This document shows, piece after piece, positions 1 to 8,758 of a DNA stretch of 64,000 bases. The translations under genes were made by a program, and so were the position numbers. The first letter of the stretch is position 1. The number at the start of each line of letters is the position of its first letter. The DNA comes from Paenibacillus sp. FSL R5-0345. Its GTDB lineage: Bacteria; Bacillota; Bacilli; Paenibacillales; Paenibacillaceae. The notes under the pieces are model-generated. The model was not told where the DNA came from, did not search any database, and worked only from the letters and a program-made list of their open reading frames with translations. The DNA is taken from assembly GCF_000758585.1 (NCBI RefSeq), contig NZ_CP009281.1, forward strand, positions 4,030,001 to 4,094,000. Direction: 5' to 3'.

Positions 1-107
1 ATAACACTTTGTTTATCGAATCCGCACTTCCTTTGTCAACCGTGCAGGGAGCAGCAATTGAACAACGAATTACTCATAACAAGTCTACCTGAACTGGAGG
101 AATCGAA

Positions 108-647
108 ATGGAAATTCTGAAAACAAAGGATGCCGCAGAGCTGTTGTCTGTTAGCCAAACAACGATCAAACGTTGGGCTGCTATGTTCCCTGACTTTTTT
201 CCAAAGGACCGATTTGGCCACTATACATTCTCAGAGCAGCAAATTAGCTTGCTCAATCATATTAAAGATTGCATTAATCACGGAGAAGCACTAGAGGGTA
301 TTCAATTAACTGTCGCGAATGAGCATCAATTGTCGTCGTCACCGCAAGACCCACTTCATCCCACTGACGCTGAGCCTATGCAAGATATATTGTCCCGGAT
401 TCATTATATCGAACGTACACTCGATCAAAAAGCCGACGAAGTAGTCATGATACAGCTGCTTCAGCAGCGTGAAGAGCTTGAGGATCTGCGGATAATGATT
501 AAACAATTAGCGGCATCCCTTGAACCCATGCAAGTTACAAAAGGAAAAACCTTCACACCTAATGAAGCATCCTATCCCGTTATCACTTCAAGATTACCCT
601 CTCCACCAAGAAAGCGCGGGCTATTACGCTCATTCTTTTTCCTATAA
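108..647 (+). CDS. MerR-type DNA-binding protein, RacA-like
   Basis: This 179-residue protein opens with a MerR-type winged-helix DNA-binding region (about residues 3-60), with helix-turn-helix phrases such as DAAELLSVSQTTIKRW and the wing FGHYTFSEQQI. A predicted coiled coil follows (about 95-140, rich in E, Q and L), and the tail is basic and ends in hydrophobic FFFL. This layout resembles RacA, which anchors the chromosome at the cell pole during sporulation. That role is inferred from architecture; it could also be a MerR-like regulator of unknown target. A GGAGGA ribosome site precedes the ATG. It stands alone and converges on aspA with a shared terminator between them. Confidence 0.6.
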   Translation: MEILKTKDAAELLSVSQTTIKRWAAMFPDFFPKDRFGHYTFSEQQISLLNHIKDCINHGEALEGIQLTVANEHQLSSSPQDPLHPTDAEPMQDILSRIHYIERTLDQKADEVVMIQLLQQREELEDLRIMIKQLAASLEPMQVTKGKTFTPNEASYPVITSRLPSPPRKRGLLRSFFFL

Positions 648-665
648 GCCTGAAACGCAACGCAA

Positions 666-702
666 AAGAACCTACTTCTAACTATCGTTGAAGTAGGTTC
701 TT
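666..702. terminator. Bidirectional intrinsic terminator between the racA-like gene and aspA
   Basis: A perfect 13-bp stem (666-678 with 690-702) has an 11-base loop. Read on the minus strand it is followed by a short T run, which suits aspA; it can also end the plus-strand gene. Confidence 0.8.
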
Positions 703-758
703 ATTAAATAACGTAGAATACGGATGACAAAGGCAGTGACTAATGGTTAGGCAATCCC

Positions 759-2183
759 CTACTGTTTCTGCAATAAAGCTGAGCCTGCGATTCCCGGATG
801 TGTCATTTCGTATGGGTCCAGAATCAGATTTAGCTCTTCCTCGGATAACACATTATACTTAAGGCACAATTCACGAACAGATTCTCCTGTCAAAATCGCC
901 TCACGAGCAATACGAGAAACCACTTCGTAGCCCAAATGTGGGTTAACCGCAGTAATGATTCCGACACTCCGTTCCACATCCCGCTCTAGCTTCTCTTTAT
1001 TGGCTTCAATACCAGCCAGACAGAAGTCTGTGAACACTTGGAAGGAGTTGTTCATGATGCTGATGGACTGAATGAGATTAAATACTAGAACTGGCTCCAT
1101 AACATTCAGTTCCAGTTGACCCGCTTGGGAAGCCAGACAGATCGTATGATCATTCCCTATCACTTGAAAAGCTACCTGATTGATGACCTCTGCCATAACC
1201 GGATTGACTTTACCTGGCATAATGGAGGAACCAGGCTGGCGAGCAGGTAGTGAAATTTCATTAAACCCAGTCCGCGGGCCGGAGGCCATGAGTCGAAGAT
1301 CATTAGCAATCTTAGACATGTTCATCATGCAGACCTTTAGGGCAGCAGATACTTCGGTGTATGCATCTGTATTTTGCGTAGCATCCACAAGATGATCTGC
1401 AGTAACTAGCGGCAATCCACTTATTTCAGCCAAATGCTCAACAACCACTTCGATATATCGAGGGTCAGCATTTAATCCAGTTCCTACAGCCGTTGCCCCC
1501 ATATTCACTTCATACAAATGATGACGTGTATGTTCAATACGTTTGATATCTCTCTCAAGTACTCTGCGATAAGCCTCGAACTCTTGGCCCAGACGAATCG
1601 GCACTGCATCTTGTAGATGCGTGCGTCCCATTTTTATAACCGGATCGAATTCCTTGGCTTTGTCTGCAAACACCTCATGCATTCTGCGCATAGTAACAAG
1701 CAGTTGTTCCAGAAGAGAAAGCGTCGCAATATGAATAGCCGTCGGAAATGCATCATTTGTAGACTGCGCCATATTCACATGAGAGTTGGGACTTAAATGA
1801 CGATAGTCTCCTTTTTCATGACCAAGCAGCTCTAATGCTCGGTTAGCAATGACTTCATTGGCATTCATATTTAACGAGGTACCTGCACCACCCTGTATAG
1901 GGTCTACAATAAATTGTTCGTGCCATTGACCTTCGATGATCTCATCTGCTGCTTTCACAACAACTTCTCCAAGCCCACGATAGAGCCTGCCGATTTCCAT
2001 ATTTGCAAGCGCAGCGGCTTTCTTTACGATCCCCATCGCTTTGATTAATTCATTGTGCACTCTATAACCCGTAATTGGAAAATTCTCTACTGCGCGTAAT
2101 GTCTGAATCCCATAGTATGCGTTCTTATCTACTTGTTTGCTGCCTAGAAAATCATTTTCCACACGAAATTCAGTTCCTGTCAC
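759..2183 (-). CDS. aspA: Aspartate ammonia-lyase (aspartase)
   Basis: This enzyme converts L-aspartate to fumarate and ammonia in the cytoplasm. At 474 residues it has the usual family length. The fumarase/aspartase signature GSSIMPGKVNP is at residues 318-328, and the substrate-contact stretches GTSLNMNANE (101-110) and SSTND-like MAQSTND (138-144) are present. The start is GTG with a GAGGGA site upstream. Fumarases are the close relatives, but the QGGAGTSLNMNANEV phrase favours aspartase. It is monocistronic: a 340-base gap precedes it and a terminator follows. Confidence 0.93.
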   Translation of the reverse strand: MTGTEFRVENDFLGSKQVDKNAYYGIQTLRAVENFPITGYRVHNELIKAMGIVKKAAALANMEIGRLYRGLGEVVVKAADEIIEGQWHEQFIVDPIQGGAGTSLNMNANEVIANRALELLGHEKGDYRHLSPNSHVNMAQSTNDAFPTAIHIATLSLLEQLLVTMRRMHEVFADKAKEFDPVIKMGRTHLQDAVPIRLGQEFEAYRRVLERDIKRIEHTRHHLYEVNMGATAVGTGLNADPRYIEVVVEHLAEISGLPLVTADHLVDATQNTDAYTEVSAALKVCMMNMSKIANDLRLMASGPRTGFNEISLPARQPGSSIMPGKVNPVMAEVINQVAFQVIGNDHTICLASQAGQLELNVMEPVLVFNLIQSISIMNNSFQVFTDFCLAGIEANKEKLERDVERSVGIITAVNPHLGYEVVSRIAREAILTGESVRELCLKYNVLSEEELNLILDPYEMTHPGIAGSALLQKQ

Positions 2184-2524
2184 AGTAAATCCCTCGCATT
2201 CTTTGAGTTAGGTTTGAACGGATTTAAGAAAGCGCATTCATTCATATGTCTCACTTAGATATTAACCTTTATTGTGATAAATGTCTCTCATAAAATTAGA
2301 GATTAATGTAATTAATTTCAAATAAGATTACGAAAGCCTTGCCCTTAAAGGAAAGCTGGTTTTTATTAGGAGTAAATTTCCAAATGAAGCTATAGCATAG
2401 TATGTACACTAATTAAATTCTATTGCACTTCATGCCATCAAATCTCATCACATATTTACAAATTAAAGAGAGCCGACCTTAAGGTCGACTCCATCCAAAC
2501 TTTACTCACAACTATGTTGAGTTA
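2184..2524. other. Non-coding gap between aspA and the 558-aa gene
   Basis: The gap is A+T rich. It holds the leader of aspA and the terminator of the 558-aa gene at 2470-2491. I see no coding signal in it. Confidence 0.6.
2470..2491 (-). terminator. Probable terminator of the 558-aa gene
   Basis: An 11-bp inverted repeat centred on AAGGTCGACT pairs fully on the minus strand, with one G-U pair. It is followed by CTCTTTAATTTG, a moderate T-rich tail. Confidence 0.55.
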
Positions 2525-4201
2525 TTAAACCGTATAGTTCTCCAAGGAAATCTTCACATCATTCAATACAGCTCGCGGTGGCTTTAACTCACTCTCGATA
2601 CTCAATTGCAATCTATCGCCATTACTGGTCGTATAATGAGCCGCCAATCCGTCTTCCATCTCGAACTGCGGTTCATTGTGGGCCATAGCTATAACGAAAG
2701 CATCTAGTCCGATGATTCCAAGCTCCGTGGACTCCTTAACACCTATCGCTTCAACGATCACCCCACCCGGCTTTCCTTGAACGGTTACCTCAATATATCC
2801 CGAACGTTCCTGCAGTTGGTATGAATGTGATAAATAAATTGCGAAAAAGACCTCCCCAACCTGACCAAACAAGGCGTTCGGGTCTTGCATCCACTCCCCA
2901 TGAGGGAGAACACCGATGATCGTATTCTTATCACCCTGAGGAATGGGGAATAATGAAATCACAACATTCTTATGATAGAGGACCTCCATATAACGACTCT
3001 GATGGCGTGGATCTCCCTCATTGTATCCTTCACCTGGATGGAAGAAATATAGCTGGTTGGACCCTTCTTCTCCACTCACAGGCAGGGAGAAAGCCCAACG
3101 GAGCTGCTCATTATCGAATTCCTCTACTCGCTCCCACATCCCGCCTGCGGCAAATTCCTCTGAAATATAGGCATAGGAATGAAGCAGCGGTTGAACGTTC
3201 GGATCTGCAGGAACTACTTTCCGTGTAAGCTTGGTAGCTTCCACTGGCGTCTGGTGATTCATTGCAGCTGTTAAAGCCTCTTCGGGTGCTTTATAGAAAA
3301 GGAGCCCAGCATATTCCGTGCGTGGCATTGCCTCTGGAAGCTTGAAGTCCCCGAACTGAACATAGTCATGCAGCACATTAGCGTCACCTGGTACGTCATG
3401 AGGCCAACCTCTTGAATGTGCCCCTACCCAAGCTCCACGCAAATAAAATGCTGCTCTGACATTCCAAAGATGATCAAGCATTTCTTTAAGAGTAATTACT
3501 AAATCCGTATCCTCTGCTGAGACAAGCTCCAAAGCACAGGTAAACGCTTGCACCCAATGCCAGAACCACGGAAGACTGCCGTATTCAGGCATACCTTTGG
3601 AGCGAATATACGCTAGCGTACTCTTCAGACTTTGCCGACCATCTTCAAGCAATATTTCGTCTGCGAACATCGTACCAAAAATCAGCTTTGCTGCTGTATA
3701 TTTCGCTTCATGATGTCCAAAGGTTACTACCGGCTTACGGAAGAAATCACTCCGATAAATGTGCCCAAATGCTGTATTCAGGACAATACGGAGTTGCGCA
3801 TTTAGTGATCCGCCATATTTTTTGCAAAAGTAAGCCATCAGACTCCCCATAATTTCCACAGGTAACTCGTGCGGCGATGCTTCACGTGGAATAGGATTCA
3901 AACCAAGTGGCCAGTGTCCGTAGAGCTCCGTACCGGCTTGTCGATTCTGAAGCAATAAAGTCTCCAGCAGCACATCCTGTGCCTTCTGCTTCGCTAGTTC
4001 ACGATCGAAAGGTATCACCAGAGAATCATCTACTGCAGCTGCAAAAAGATACGAGCCATAATAAAAGTTATTTCGCACATCATCGTGGAACCAGAGTCCA
4101 CTCTCCAGGAGAGGTCGCCGCTCCGCTTCCAATGCGATTTTAAAAATAATTTCTTGCTGACGCTCCTTATAACTACTCTGAATACCATTTGACTCCAGCA
4201 T
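2525..4201 (-). CDS. Unassigned 558-aa protein, possible two-domain polysaccharide-active enzyme
   Basis: I do not recognise a named family with certainty. The first ~370 residues are helix-rich, with many aromatic residues and repeated W/H/Y phrases (GLWFHDDVRNNFYYGSYL, YGSLPWFWHWVQAF, GAHSRGWPHD). This could fit an (alpha/alpha)6 toroid. The last ~180 residues look beta-rich (YMEVLYHKNVVISLFPIPQ, SGYIEVTVQGKPGGVIVEA). A toroid plus beta-sandwich is the shape of several polysaccharide lyases and heparinase-like enzymes. There is no signal peptide, so it would act inside the cell. It is transcribed away from kduI across a 236-base control region, so a role in handling unsaturated uronides is plausible but inferred. 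GGGAGGT precedes the ATG. Confidence 0.6.
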   Translation of the reverse strand: MLESNGIQSSYKERQQEIIFKIALEAERRPLLESGLWFHDDVRNNFYYGSYLFAAAVDDSLVIPFDRELAKQKAQDVLLETLLLQNRQAGTELYGHWPLGLNPIPREASPHELPVEIMGSLMAYFCKKYGGSLNAQLRIVLNTAFGHIYRSDFFRKPVVTFGHHEAKYTAAKLIFGTMFADEILLEDGRQSLKSTLAYIRSKGMPEYGSLPWFWHWVQAFTCALELVSAEDTDLVITLKEMLDHLWNVRAAFYLRGAWVGAHSRGWPHDVPGDANVLHDYVQFGDFKLPEAMPRTEYAGLLFYKAPEEALTAAMNHQTPVEATKLTRKVVPADPNVQPLLHSYAYISEEFAAGGMWERVEEFDNEQLRWAFSLPVSGEEGSNQLYFFHPGEGYNEGDPRHQSRYMEVLYHKNVVISLFPIPQGDKNTIIGVLPHGEWMQDPNALFGQVGEVFFAIYLSHSYQLQERSGYIEVTVQGKPGGVIVEAIGVKESTELGIIGLDAFVIAMAHNEPQFEMEDGLAAHYTTSNGDRLQLSIESELKPPRAVLNDVKISLENYTV

Positions 4202-4295
4202 TCAAGTTCGACCTCCCATATCTCAATTCTCAATAGTATGACAATAACCCTACGAATGAGAACAAAGCATTTTAGCTCTATTGTGCACACTTTTT

Positions 4296-4373
4296 GTTCA
4301 TTTTGCAATTACAAAAACCTAATAATAAACTAAAATGAACATAAATAATAAAAATTACACTTGTAAAATGAAC
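4296..4373. promoter_or_regulatory. Candidate operator sites (three AAAATGAAC repeats) in the kdu divergent region
   Basis: The 9-mer AAAATGAAC occurs at 4332-4340 and 4365-4373, 33 bases apart in direct orientation (about three helical turns), and inverted at 4296-4304. All three lie between the divergent 558-aa gene and kduI. They could bind the DeoR-family regulator encoded at 5404. That assignment is inference. Confidence 0.4.
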
Positions 4374-4437
4374 TTAAATGGAGTAAATTGTACCTATACG
4401 AACGAAAAATATGCTTGTTAAGGAGATTGAATATTCC

Positions 4438-5271
4438 ATGGAAAGACGTTTCGCATCCCATCCTAATGAAGTTAAGCAGTTTGACACTGAGCGCCTCCGT
4501 AAGGAATTCCACATTCCTGTCATTTTTGCACCTGATGAGCTAAAGCTTGTGCTTACACATGAAGATCGTATGATCGTTGGTGGTGCTAATCCTGTTAAAG
4601 AAGAAGTAGTTCTTACTACAGACCTTAAAGAACTTGGGGTTACTTACTTCCTCGAACGCCGTGAGCTGGGGATCATCAACGTTGGCGGTAAAGGGACGGT
4701 TGTTGTCGATGGTACAGAATATCAAGTGGATTTCAAAGAATGTCTGTATGTCGGTCAAGGTTCTAAAGATGTTATCTTCAAAAGTGCAGACGCTTCCAAG
4801 CCCGCCAAATTCTATTTGAATTCTGCACCTGCTCACCAGTCCTATCCAACTACCAAAACCACACTGGCCGAATCCGAATCCGGTGCGATGGGCGGTTTGG
4901 AGAACTCCAACGAACGTACCATTCACCGATTCATTCATACAAATGGCGTACAAAGTGCTCAGCTAGTTATGGGTATGACTCAACTGAAGCCAGGTAGCAT
5001 GTGGAATACGATGCCAGCACATACACATCCACGCCGGATGGAAGCTTATTTCTATTTCGATCTACCAGACGATTCCGTTGTGTTCCACTTGATGGGAGAG
5101 CCTAATGAAACTCGCCATATCGTAATACAAAACGAACAAGCCGTTATTTCTCCAAGCTGGTCCATCCATAGTGGTGTCGGCACTCATAACTATACTTTTA
5201 TCTGGAGTATGGCTGGTGATAATAAAAGATATGATGATATGGACCCCGTATCCATGAAAGAACTACAATAG
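4438..5271 (+). CDS. kduI: 5-keto-4-deoxyuronate isomerase (4-deoxy-L-threo-5-hexosulose-uronate ketol-isomerase)
   Basis: KduI interconverts 5-keto-4-deoxyuronate and 2,5-diketo-3-deoxygluconate in pectin and glycosaminoglycan uronate breakdown. The ATG at 4438 follows AAGGAG (4420-4425) and gives 277 residues, one fewer than E. coli KduI; an in-frame ATG at 4411 lacks this site. The double cupin fold's zinc ligands are visible: H195 and H197 in MPAHTH, E202, and H244 in SWSIHSG. These match E. coli H196, H198, E203 and H245 with a one-residue offset. It is the first gene of a unit with a DeoR regulator and kduD, which performs the next step. Confidence 0.95.
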   Translation: MERRFASHPNEVKQFDTERLRKEFHIPVIFAPDELKLVLTHEDRMIVGGANPVKEEVVLTTDLKELGVTYFLERRELGIINVGGKGTVVVDGTEYQVDFKECLYVGQGSKDVIFKSADASKPAKFYLNSAPAHQSYPTTKTTLAESESGAMGGLENSNERTIHRFIHTNGVQSAQLVMGMTQLKPGSMWNTMPAHTHPRRMEAYFYFDLPDDSVVFHLMGEPNETRHIVIQNEQAVISPSWSIHSGVGTHNYTFIWSMAGDNKRYDDMDPVSMKELQ

Positions 5272-5283
5272 AGACAAGCTAAA

Positions 5284-5302
5284 ACGCCTTCGGCGTCCTT
5301 TT
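5284..5302 (+). terminator. Terminator or attenuator hairpin after kduI
   Basis: The 5-bp stem ACGCC/GGCGT with loop TTC is followed by CCTTTTTA. A second stem (5294-5299 with 5304-5309) and flanking complementary arms (5281-5287 with 5313-5319) overlap it, so alternative folds are possible. It may reduce rather than stop read-through into the DeoR gene. Confidence 0.55.
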
Positions 5303-5403
5303 TAGGACGATAAGCGTTTGTGCGAGAATTATAAGGAAGAGTCTAGCGTGAAACTTAAACTTTCTTATAATTTTAATCAATTACGGAAAGCTGAGGCAAG
5401 CGG

Positions 5404-6159
5404 ATGAACCCGATAAGACGACACGAGATGATTATGGAAGTTATGCTGAACCAAAAAGATGTAACGGTGAATGAACTGAGCGATAAGCTGCAGGTTACCG
5501 GGAAAACAATTCGTGAGGATCTAAGCAAGCTGGAGGAACAAGGACTGATCGTTCGTGTTCATGGCGGAGCTGTGCTGGCACAAAGTGACCAGTTTGGTAT
5601 TTTACCCTCCAAGGATCCCCTGGATAAGTATTCCGACGAGAAAACGGAAATCGCCTTGCGTGCACTTGCTCATATTGAACAGGACGATATTATAGCTCTT
5701 GACGGTGGGAGCACAACGCTTGAAATTGCTCGACGCCTGGACAATATGCCTCTGACGGTAGTCACCAATGATGTATACATCATCAGCGAGCTGGTTCCCA
5801 AAGATCATATTCGCCTGGTCGTTCCCGGGGGTTACCGTGTCCGTAATATGTTGGCCGGCCCTGAAGCCGTCTCCTATGTGCAACAGCTTAATATTCAAAA
5901 AGCATTTGTGTCCTCTACAGCTGTTCATATTGAACATGGACTTTCCATATATACAGGAGATTTAATTGAGTTTAAGCAAGCCCTTGTGTCTACAGCCCGT
6001 AAGGTGTTCGCGGTTGTCGATCACCATAAATTTGGTCAAACTGCGCTACGTACATTTGCTTCTCTGCAGGAGGTTGACGTTATCTTGACAGATAATGGAC
6101 TCTCCCCCGAGACGACAAAACAGTTCCGCAATGCCGGCGTTATCATTGAATGTGAGTAA
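5404..6159 (+). CDS. DeoR-family transcriptional regulator of the kdu genes
   Basis: The 251 residues carry an N-terminal DeoR helix-turn-helix (about 6-58, including VTVNELSDKLQVTGKTIREDLSKLEEQGLI written here in two overlapping motifs NELSDKLQV and TIREDLSKL). The family's phosphosugar-binding sensor domain follows, with DGGSTTLEIARRL (about 99-111) and the VTNDVYII and VPGG phrases. Such proteins are normally repressors released by a sugar phosphate or related ligand. Its place between kduI and kduD makes uronate catabolism the probable target. The effector is unknown, though 2-keto-3-deoxygluconate-type compounds are reasonable candidates. Confidence 0.85.
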   Translation: MNPIRRHEMIMEVMLNQKDVTVNELSDKLQVTGKTIREDLSKLEEQGLIVRVHGGAVLAQSDQFGILPSKDPLDKYSDEKTEIALRALAHIEQDDIIALDGGSTTLEIARRLDNMPLTVVTNDVYIISELVPKDHIRLVVPGGYRVRNMLAGPEAVSYVQQLNIQKAFVSSTAVHIEHGLSIYTGDLIEFKQALVSTARKVFAVVDHHKFGQTALRTFASLQEVDVILTDNGLSPETTKQFRNAGVIIECE

Positions 6160-6200
6160 TAACGGAATCATATCCATTTAAATCAAAGGGGCGTAATTAT

Positions 6201-6959
6201 ATGTCATCATCATTATTCAGCTTGGCAGGTAAAACAGCACTCGTAACCGGTGCAGCGCAAGGTCTTGGACAAGGGATTGCCCTTGCCTTCGCAGAAGCAG
6301 GTGCAGATATCGCATCCGTATCTCTTAATACAAGTGAAGAAACCGTAAACGCTGCAAAAGCTTTTGGCGTAAAAGCGGTAAGCATCGAATCTGACCTAAG
6401 TGATCATAGCAACCTGCAAAACACATTTGACCAAGCCCTTGAACTGACCGGTCATGTTGACATTCTCGTGAACTGTGCAGGAATGATCCGCCGTACTCCG
6501 GCAAAAGACCATAGTGAAAAAGACTGGTTCGATGTAATCAACTTGAACCTGAACACAGTGTTCCTTCTGTCTCAGATCGCTGGCCGTCACTTCCTGGAAA
6601 GAGGATCCGGTAAAATCATTAACATCGCCTCTATGCTCTCCTATCAAGGCGGTATCAATGTTCCTGGTTACACCGCAAGTAAGCACGGGGTTGCTGGTCT
6701 TACTAAAGCTTTTGCCAATGAATGGGCAGGCTCCGGTCTAAACATCAACGCGATTGCACCAGGCTACATGGCTACTGAAAATACAGCTCCAATCCGTGCC
6801 GACCAAAGTCGTTCGGATGCCATCTTAGATCGTATCCCTGCTGCACGTTGGGGAACACCTGATGATCTTAAAGGTCCTGCTGTATTCTTGGCTTCCGCGG
6901 CTTCTGACTACTTGAACGGCCATATTCTTAATGTTGACGGCGGATGGATGGCTAGATAA
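6201..6959 (+). CDS. kduD: 2-dehydro-3-deoxy-D-gluconate 5-dehydrogenase
   Basis: KduD reduces 2,5-diketo-3-deoxygluconate to 2-keto-3-deoxygluconate with NAD(P)H, the step after KduI. It is a 252-residue classical short-chain dehydrogenase. The cofactor motif TGAAQGLGQG is at 17-26, NCAG at 91-94, and the catalytic residues are S144, Y157 and K161 (YTASK). The MIRRTPAKDH phrase after NCAG is typical of KduD rather than of FabG. AAAGGGG precedes the ATG. It lies 41 bases after the DeoR gene, so the two are probably co-transcribed. Confidence 0.92.
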   Translation: MSSSLFSLAGKTALVTGAAQGLGQGIALAFAEAGADIASVSLNTSEETVNAAKAFGVKAVSIESDLSDHSNLQNTFDQALELTGHVDILVNCAGMIRRTPAKDHSEKDWFDVINLNLNTVFLLSQIAGRHFLERGSGKIINIASMLSYQGGINVPGYTASKHGVAGLTKAFANEWAGSGLNINAIAPGYMATENTAPIRADQSRSDAILDRIPAARWGTPDDLKGPAVFLASAASDYLNGHILNVDGGWMAR

Positions 6960-6975
6960 ATAACCTGAAATATTT

Positions 6976-7000
6976 AACCCGCTGCCTGTGGCAGCGGGTT
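6976..7000. terminator. Terminator between kduD and the 144-aa gene
   Basis: A perfect 11-bp G+C-rich stem (6976-6986 with 6990-7000) has a 3-base loop and is followed by ATTTTTA on the plus strand. It serves kduD and may also serve the convergent gene. Confidence 0.9.
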
Positions 7001-7004
7001 ATTT

Positions 7005-7439
7005 TTACTTAAACAAGCTTGTAATAGATTCCCCATCAAACTTACTTGTAATCTTAAAACCCCCGGAGTGATACTTATTGTTACTAGCAAGATCAATGAT
7101 ATGCAGAAAATTAGTGTCTGTGAGAGTCATTCCAAAACGCAAAGCTTTATTTACACGTATACTTATCCAATAGGTTTCCGTAGGTTTATCAGCAGTATTA
7201 CTTCTTCTCAGTTTCACATCAGAGAACTCATGTATTATCTTTTCAATTTCTTTCGGATCCTCAACTTCTACTTGTTCATCATTTGACGATTTAAGAATCT
7301 CGATGGACGTGATTTCGGCTGTATCGATTCGATCTAAAATAATATTTTTAAATGAATTATAACTGTGATATAACGTAATGCTCCAAAAGCCAATAATGAA
7401 TACTACAAGAAACACGATGTACGGATTAGTTTTTTTCAT
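7005..7439 (-). CDS. Small membrane-anchored hypothetical protein
   Basis: This 144-residue protein has one N-terminal membrane helix (about 8-26, YIVFLVVFIIGFWSITLY), so the rest is expected outside the membrane. The external part carries phrases such as ITSIEILKSSNDE and TETYWISIRVN, and could resemble the DUF5301 group, but I am not sure. Its ATG overlaps the stop of the upstream gene (TAATG), so the two are translationally coupled and probably work together. Function unknown. Confidence 0.7.
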   Translation of the reverse strand: MKKTNPYIVFLVVFIIGFWSITLYHSYNSFKNIILDRIDTAEITSIEILKSSNDEQVEVEDPKEIEKIIHEFSDVKLRRSNTADKPTETYWISIRVNKALRFGMTLTDTNFLHIIDLASNNKYHSGGFKITSKFDGESITSLFK

Positions 7440-7966
7440 TAATCTGAGCCCTCTATCTGCACAAATTCTCCAGGATGTGCCCGAATATACTCGCCAATCA
7501 GTCTGTGGCTATCTTCGGCTATGTTCTTAAATCGTTCAAATAAACCACTCATCTCTCTCAACAACTCAGGGTCACGATCGAGATCCGTGATGGTAGCATC
7601 AACCCACTGTATTCCAAGACGATTGTTTCTTTCTTCGAGAAATACCTTTGTTTCCTGAAGCAAAAGAATCATCGGATCATCGCCAAAAAATCGTATGCCA
7701 CCCATCACCCCTGTCCAATACCCCGGCAGGTCTTGCATGTAAGAAATCCAAGCATAATATTCCCCTTCGGAATTACGGCTGTGATCATGCATTACTCTGA
7801 ACATACAAAGAGCTTTCTGTCCATCTGTGAGCTTGGAGATCACTTCGGATTTGATCGATGGTGATTTTGCGCGAATCTGCTGAAAGGTAGGCTCCATACA
7901 GGCCCATCCTAGTCTTTCATCACTTAAAGTGTCCAAATCCTTCTGCTTCATGGTTACTAAATTCAT
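7439..7966 (-). CDS. Hypothetical cytoplasmic protein, 175 aa
   Basis: I do not recognise a family. The protein is soluble and rich in W, M, D and E (GYWTGVMGGIRFFGDD, LLREMSGLFERFKNIAEDSH), with no signal or membrane segment. A strong AAAGGAGGAG site lies 5 bases before the ATG, so it is well translated. It is the first gene of a two-gene unit with the membrane protein at 7005 and is divergent from the NUDIX gene. It could be a partner or an immunity-type protein for its neighbour, but nothing in the sequence proves either. Confidence 0.7.
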   Translation of the reverse strand: MNLVTMKQKDLDTLSDERLGWACMEPTFQQIRAKSPSIKSEVISKLTDGQKALCMFRVMHDHSRNSEGEYYAWISYMQDLPGYWTGVMGGIRFFGDDPMILLLQETKVFLEERNNRLGIQWVDATITDLDRDPELLREMSGLFERFKNIAEDSHRLIGEYIRAHPGEFVQIEGSD

Positions 7967-8107
7967 TTAACTCCTCCTTTGATTAACATCCAAAATATAC
8001 ATATCATTCTAGATGTTGTCAATAAGAACCACCCTAACATTTAGGGTAATTCGAACGGTTTTATGATAGGCTTTAGAAAGAAGAAATCATCACAAAGGAG
8101 CTTTTCT

Positions 8108-8758
8108 ATGCATAATGAGATACTTACCATTTTTGATGAAGCAGGCAACCGAACAGGTACGGCTCCACGTGAAGAGGTACATCGGTTAGGTCATTGGCAT
8201 GAGACTTTCCACTGCTGGTTCATAAGCAAAGATCAGGAAATACCCTATATCTATTTACAACTTCGGAGTGAACAGAAACAAGATTATGCAGGACTACTGG
8301 ACATCACGGCCGCCGGACATTTGCTAGCAAATGAAACTGTAGAAGATGGAATACGCGAGGTTCAAGAAGAACTGGGACTGGAGATTTCTTTTGAAGAACT
8401 GATCCCGCTAGGAACAATTCCTTACAGTATGAAAAAAGAAAACCTTATCGATAATGAACGAGCGCATGTCTTTATTTATATCAATTCCTATCGACTAGAA
8501 GATTTTCAGTTACAACAAGAAGAGGTCGCCGGCATTGTCAAAGCTAAGTTCTCTGATTTCTGCAGATTTTGGCAGGAAGAAATACATAGTCTACAAGTCA
8601 ACGGTTTTCAAATCGATCCGCATGGACATAGAATTGCCATTGAGCAGGATGTAGACAAGACCCATTTTGTACCCCACGATACGGATTATTATTCTCGTAT
8701 TATTGAGGGCATCGAGGCAATATTTCTAAAATCACCAGAAGTAACGGAGGACAAATGA
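8108..8758 (+). CDS. NUDIX hydrolase, isopentenyl-diphosphate-isomerase-like group
   Basis: The Nudix box G-x5-E-x7-REVQEELGLE-I spans residues 70-92 (numbered from the ATG at 8108), so the protein hydrolyses a nucleoside diphosphate linked to another moiety or a related compound. The phrase ETFHCWFI near residues 32-39 is typical of the IDI/YfcD-like subgroup. I chose 8108 because AAAGGAG ends 7 bases before it; an in-frame ATG at 8063 has no such site. The product is 216 residues. Its stop overlaps the next start (ATGA), so it forms a pair with the acetyltransferase. Confidence 0.85.
   Translation: MHNEILTIFDEAGNRTGTAPREEVHRLGHWHETFHCWFISKDQEIPYIYLQLRSEQKQDYAGLLDITAAGHLLANETVEDGIREVQEELGLEISFEELIPLGTIPYSMKKENLIDNERAHVFIYINSYRLEDFQLQQEEVAGIVKAKFSDFCRFWQEEIHSLQVNGFQIDPHGHRIAIEQDVDKTHFVPHDTDYYSRIIEGIEAIFLKSPEVTEDK

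Noticed and set aside
2184-2524. A small RNA or gene in the aspA upstream gap
   Set aside because: Only A+T-rich sequence and a gene-end terminator are seen.
4030-4308. A minus-strand frame overlapping the start of the 558-aa gene
   Set aside because: It is out of frame with the supported gene, uses its leader, and shows no domain or ribosome site.
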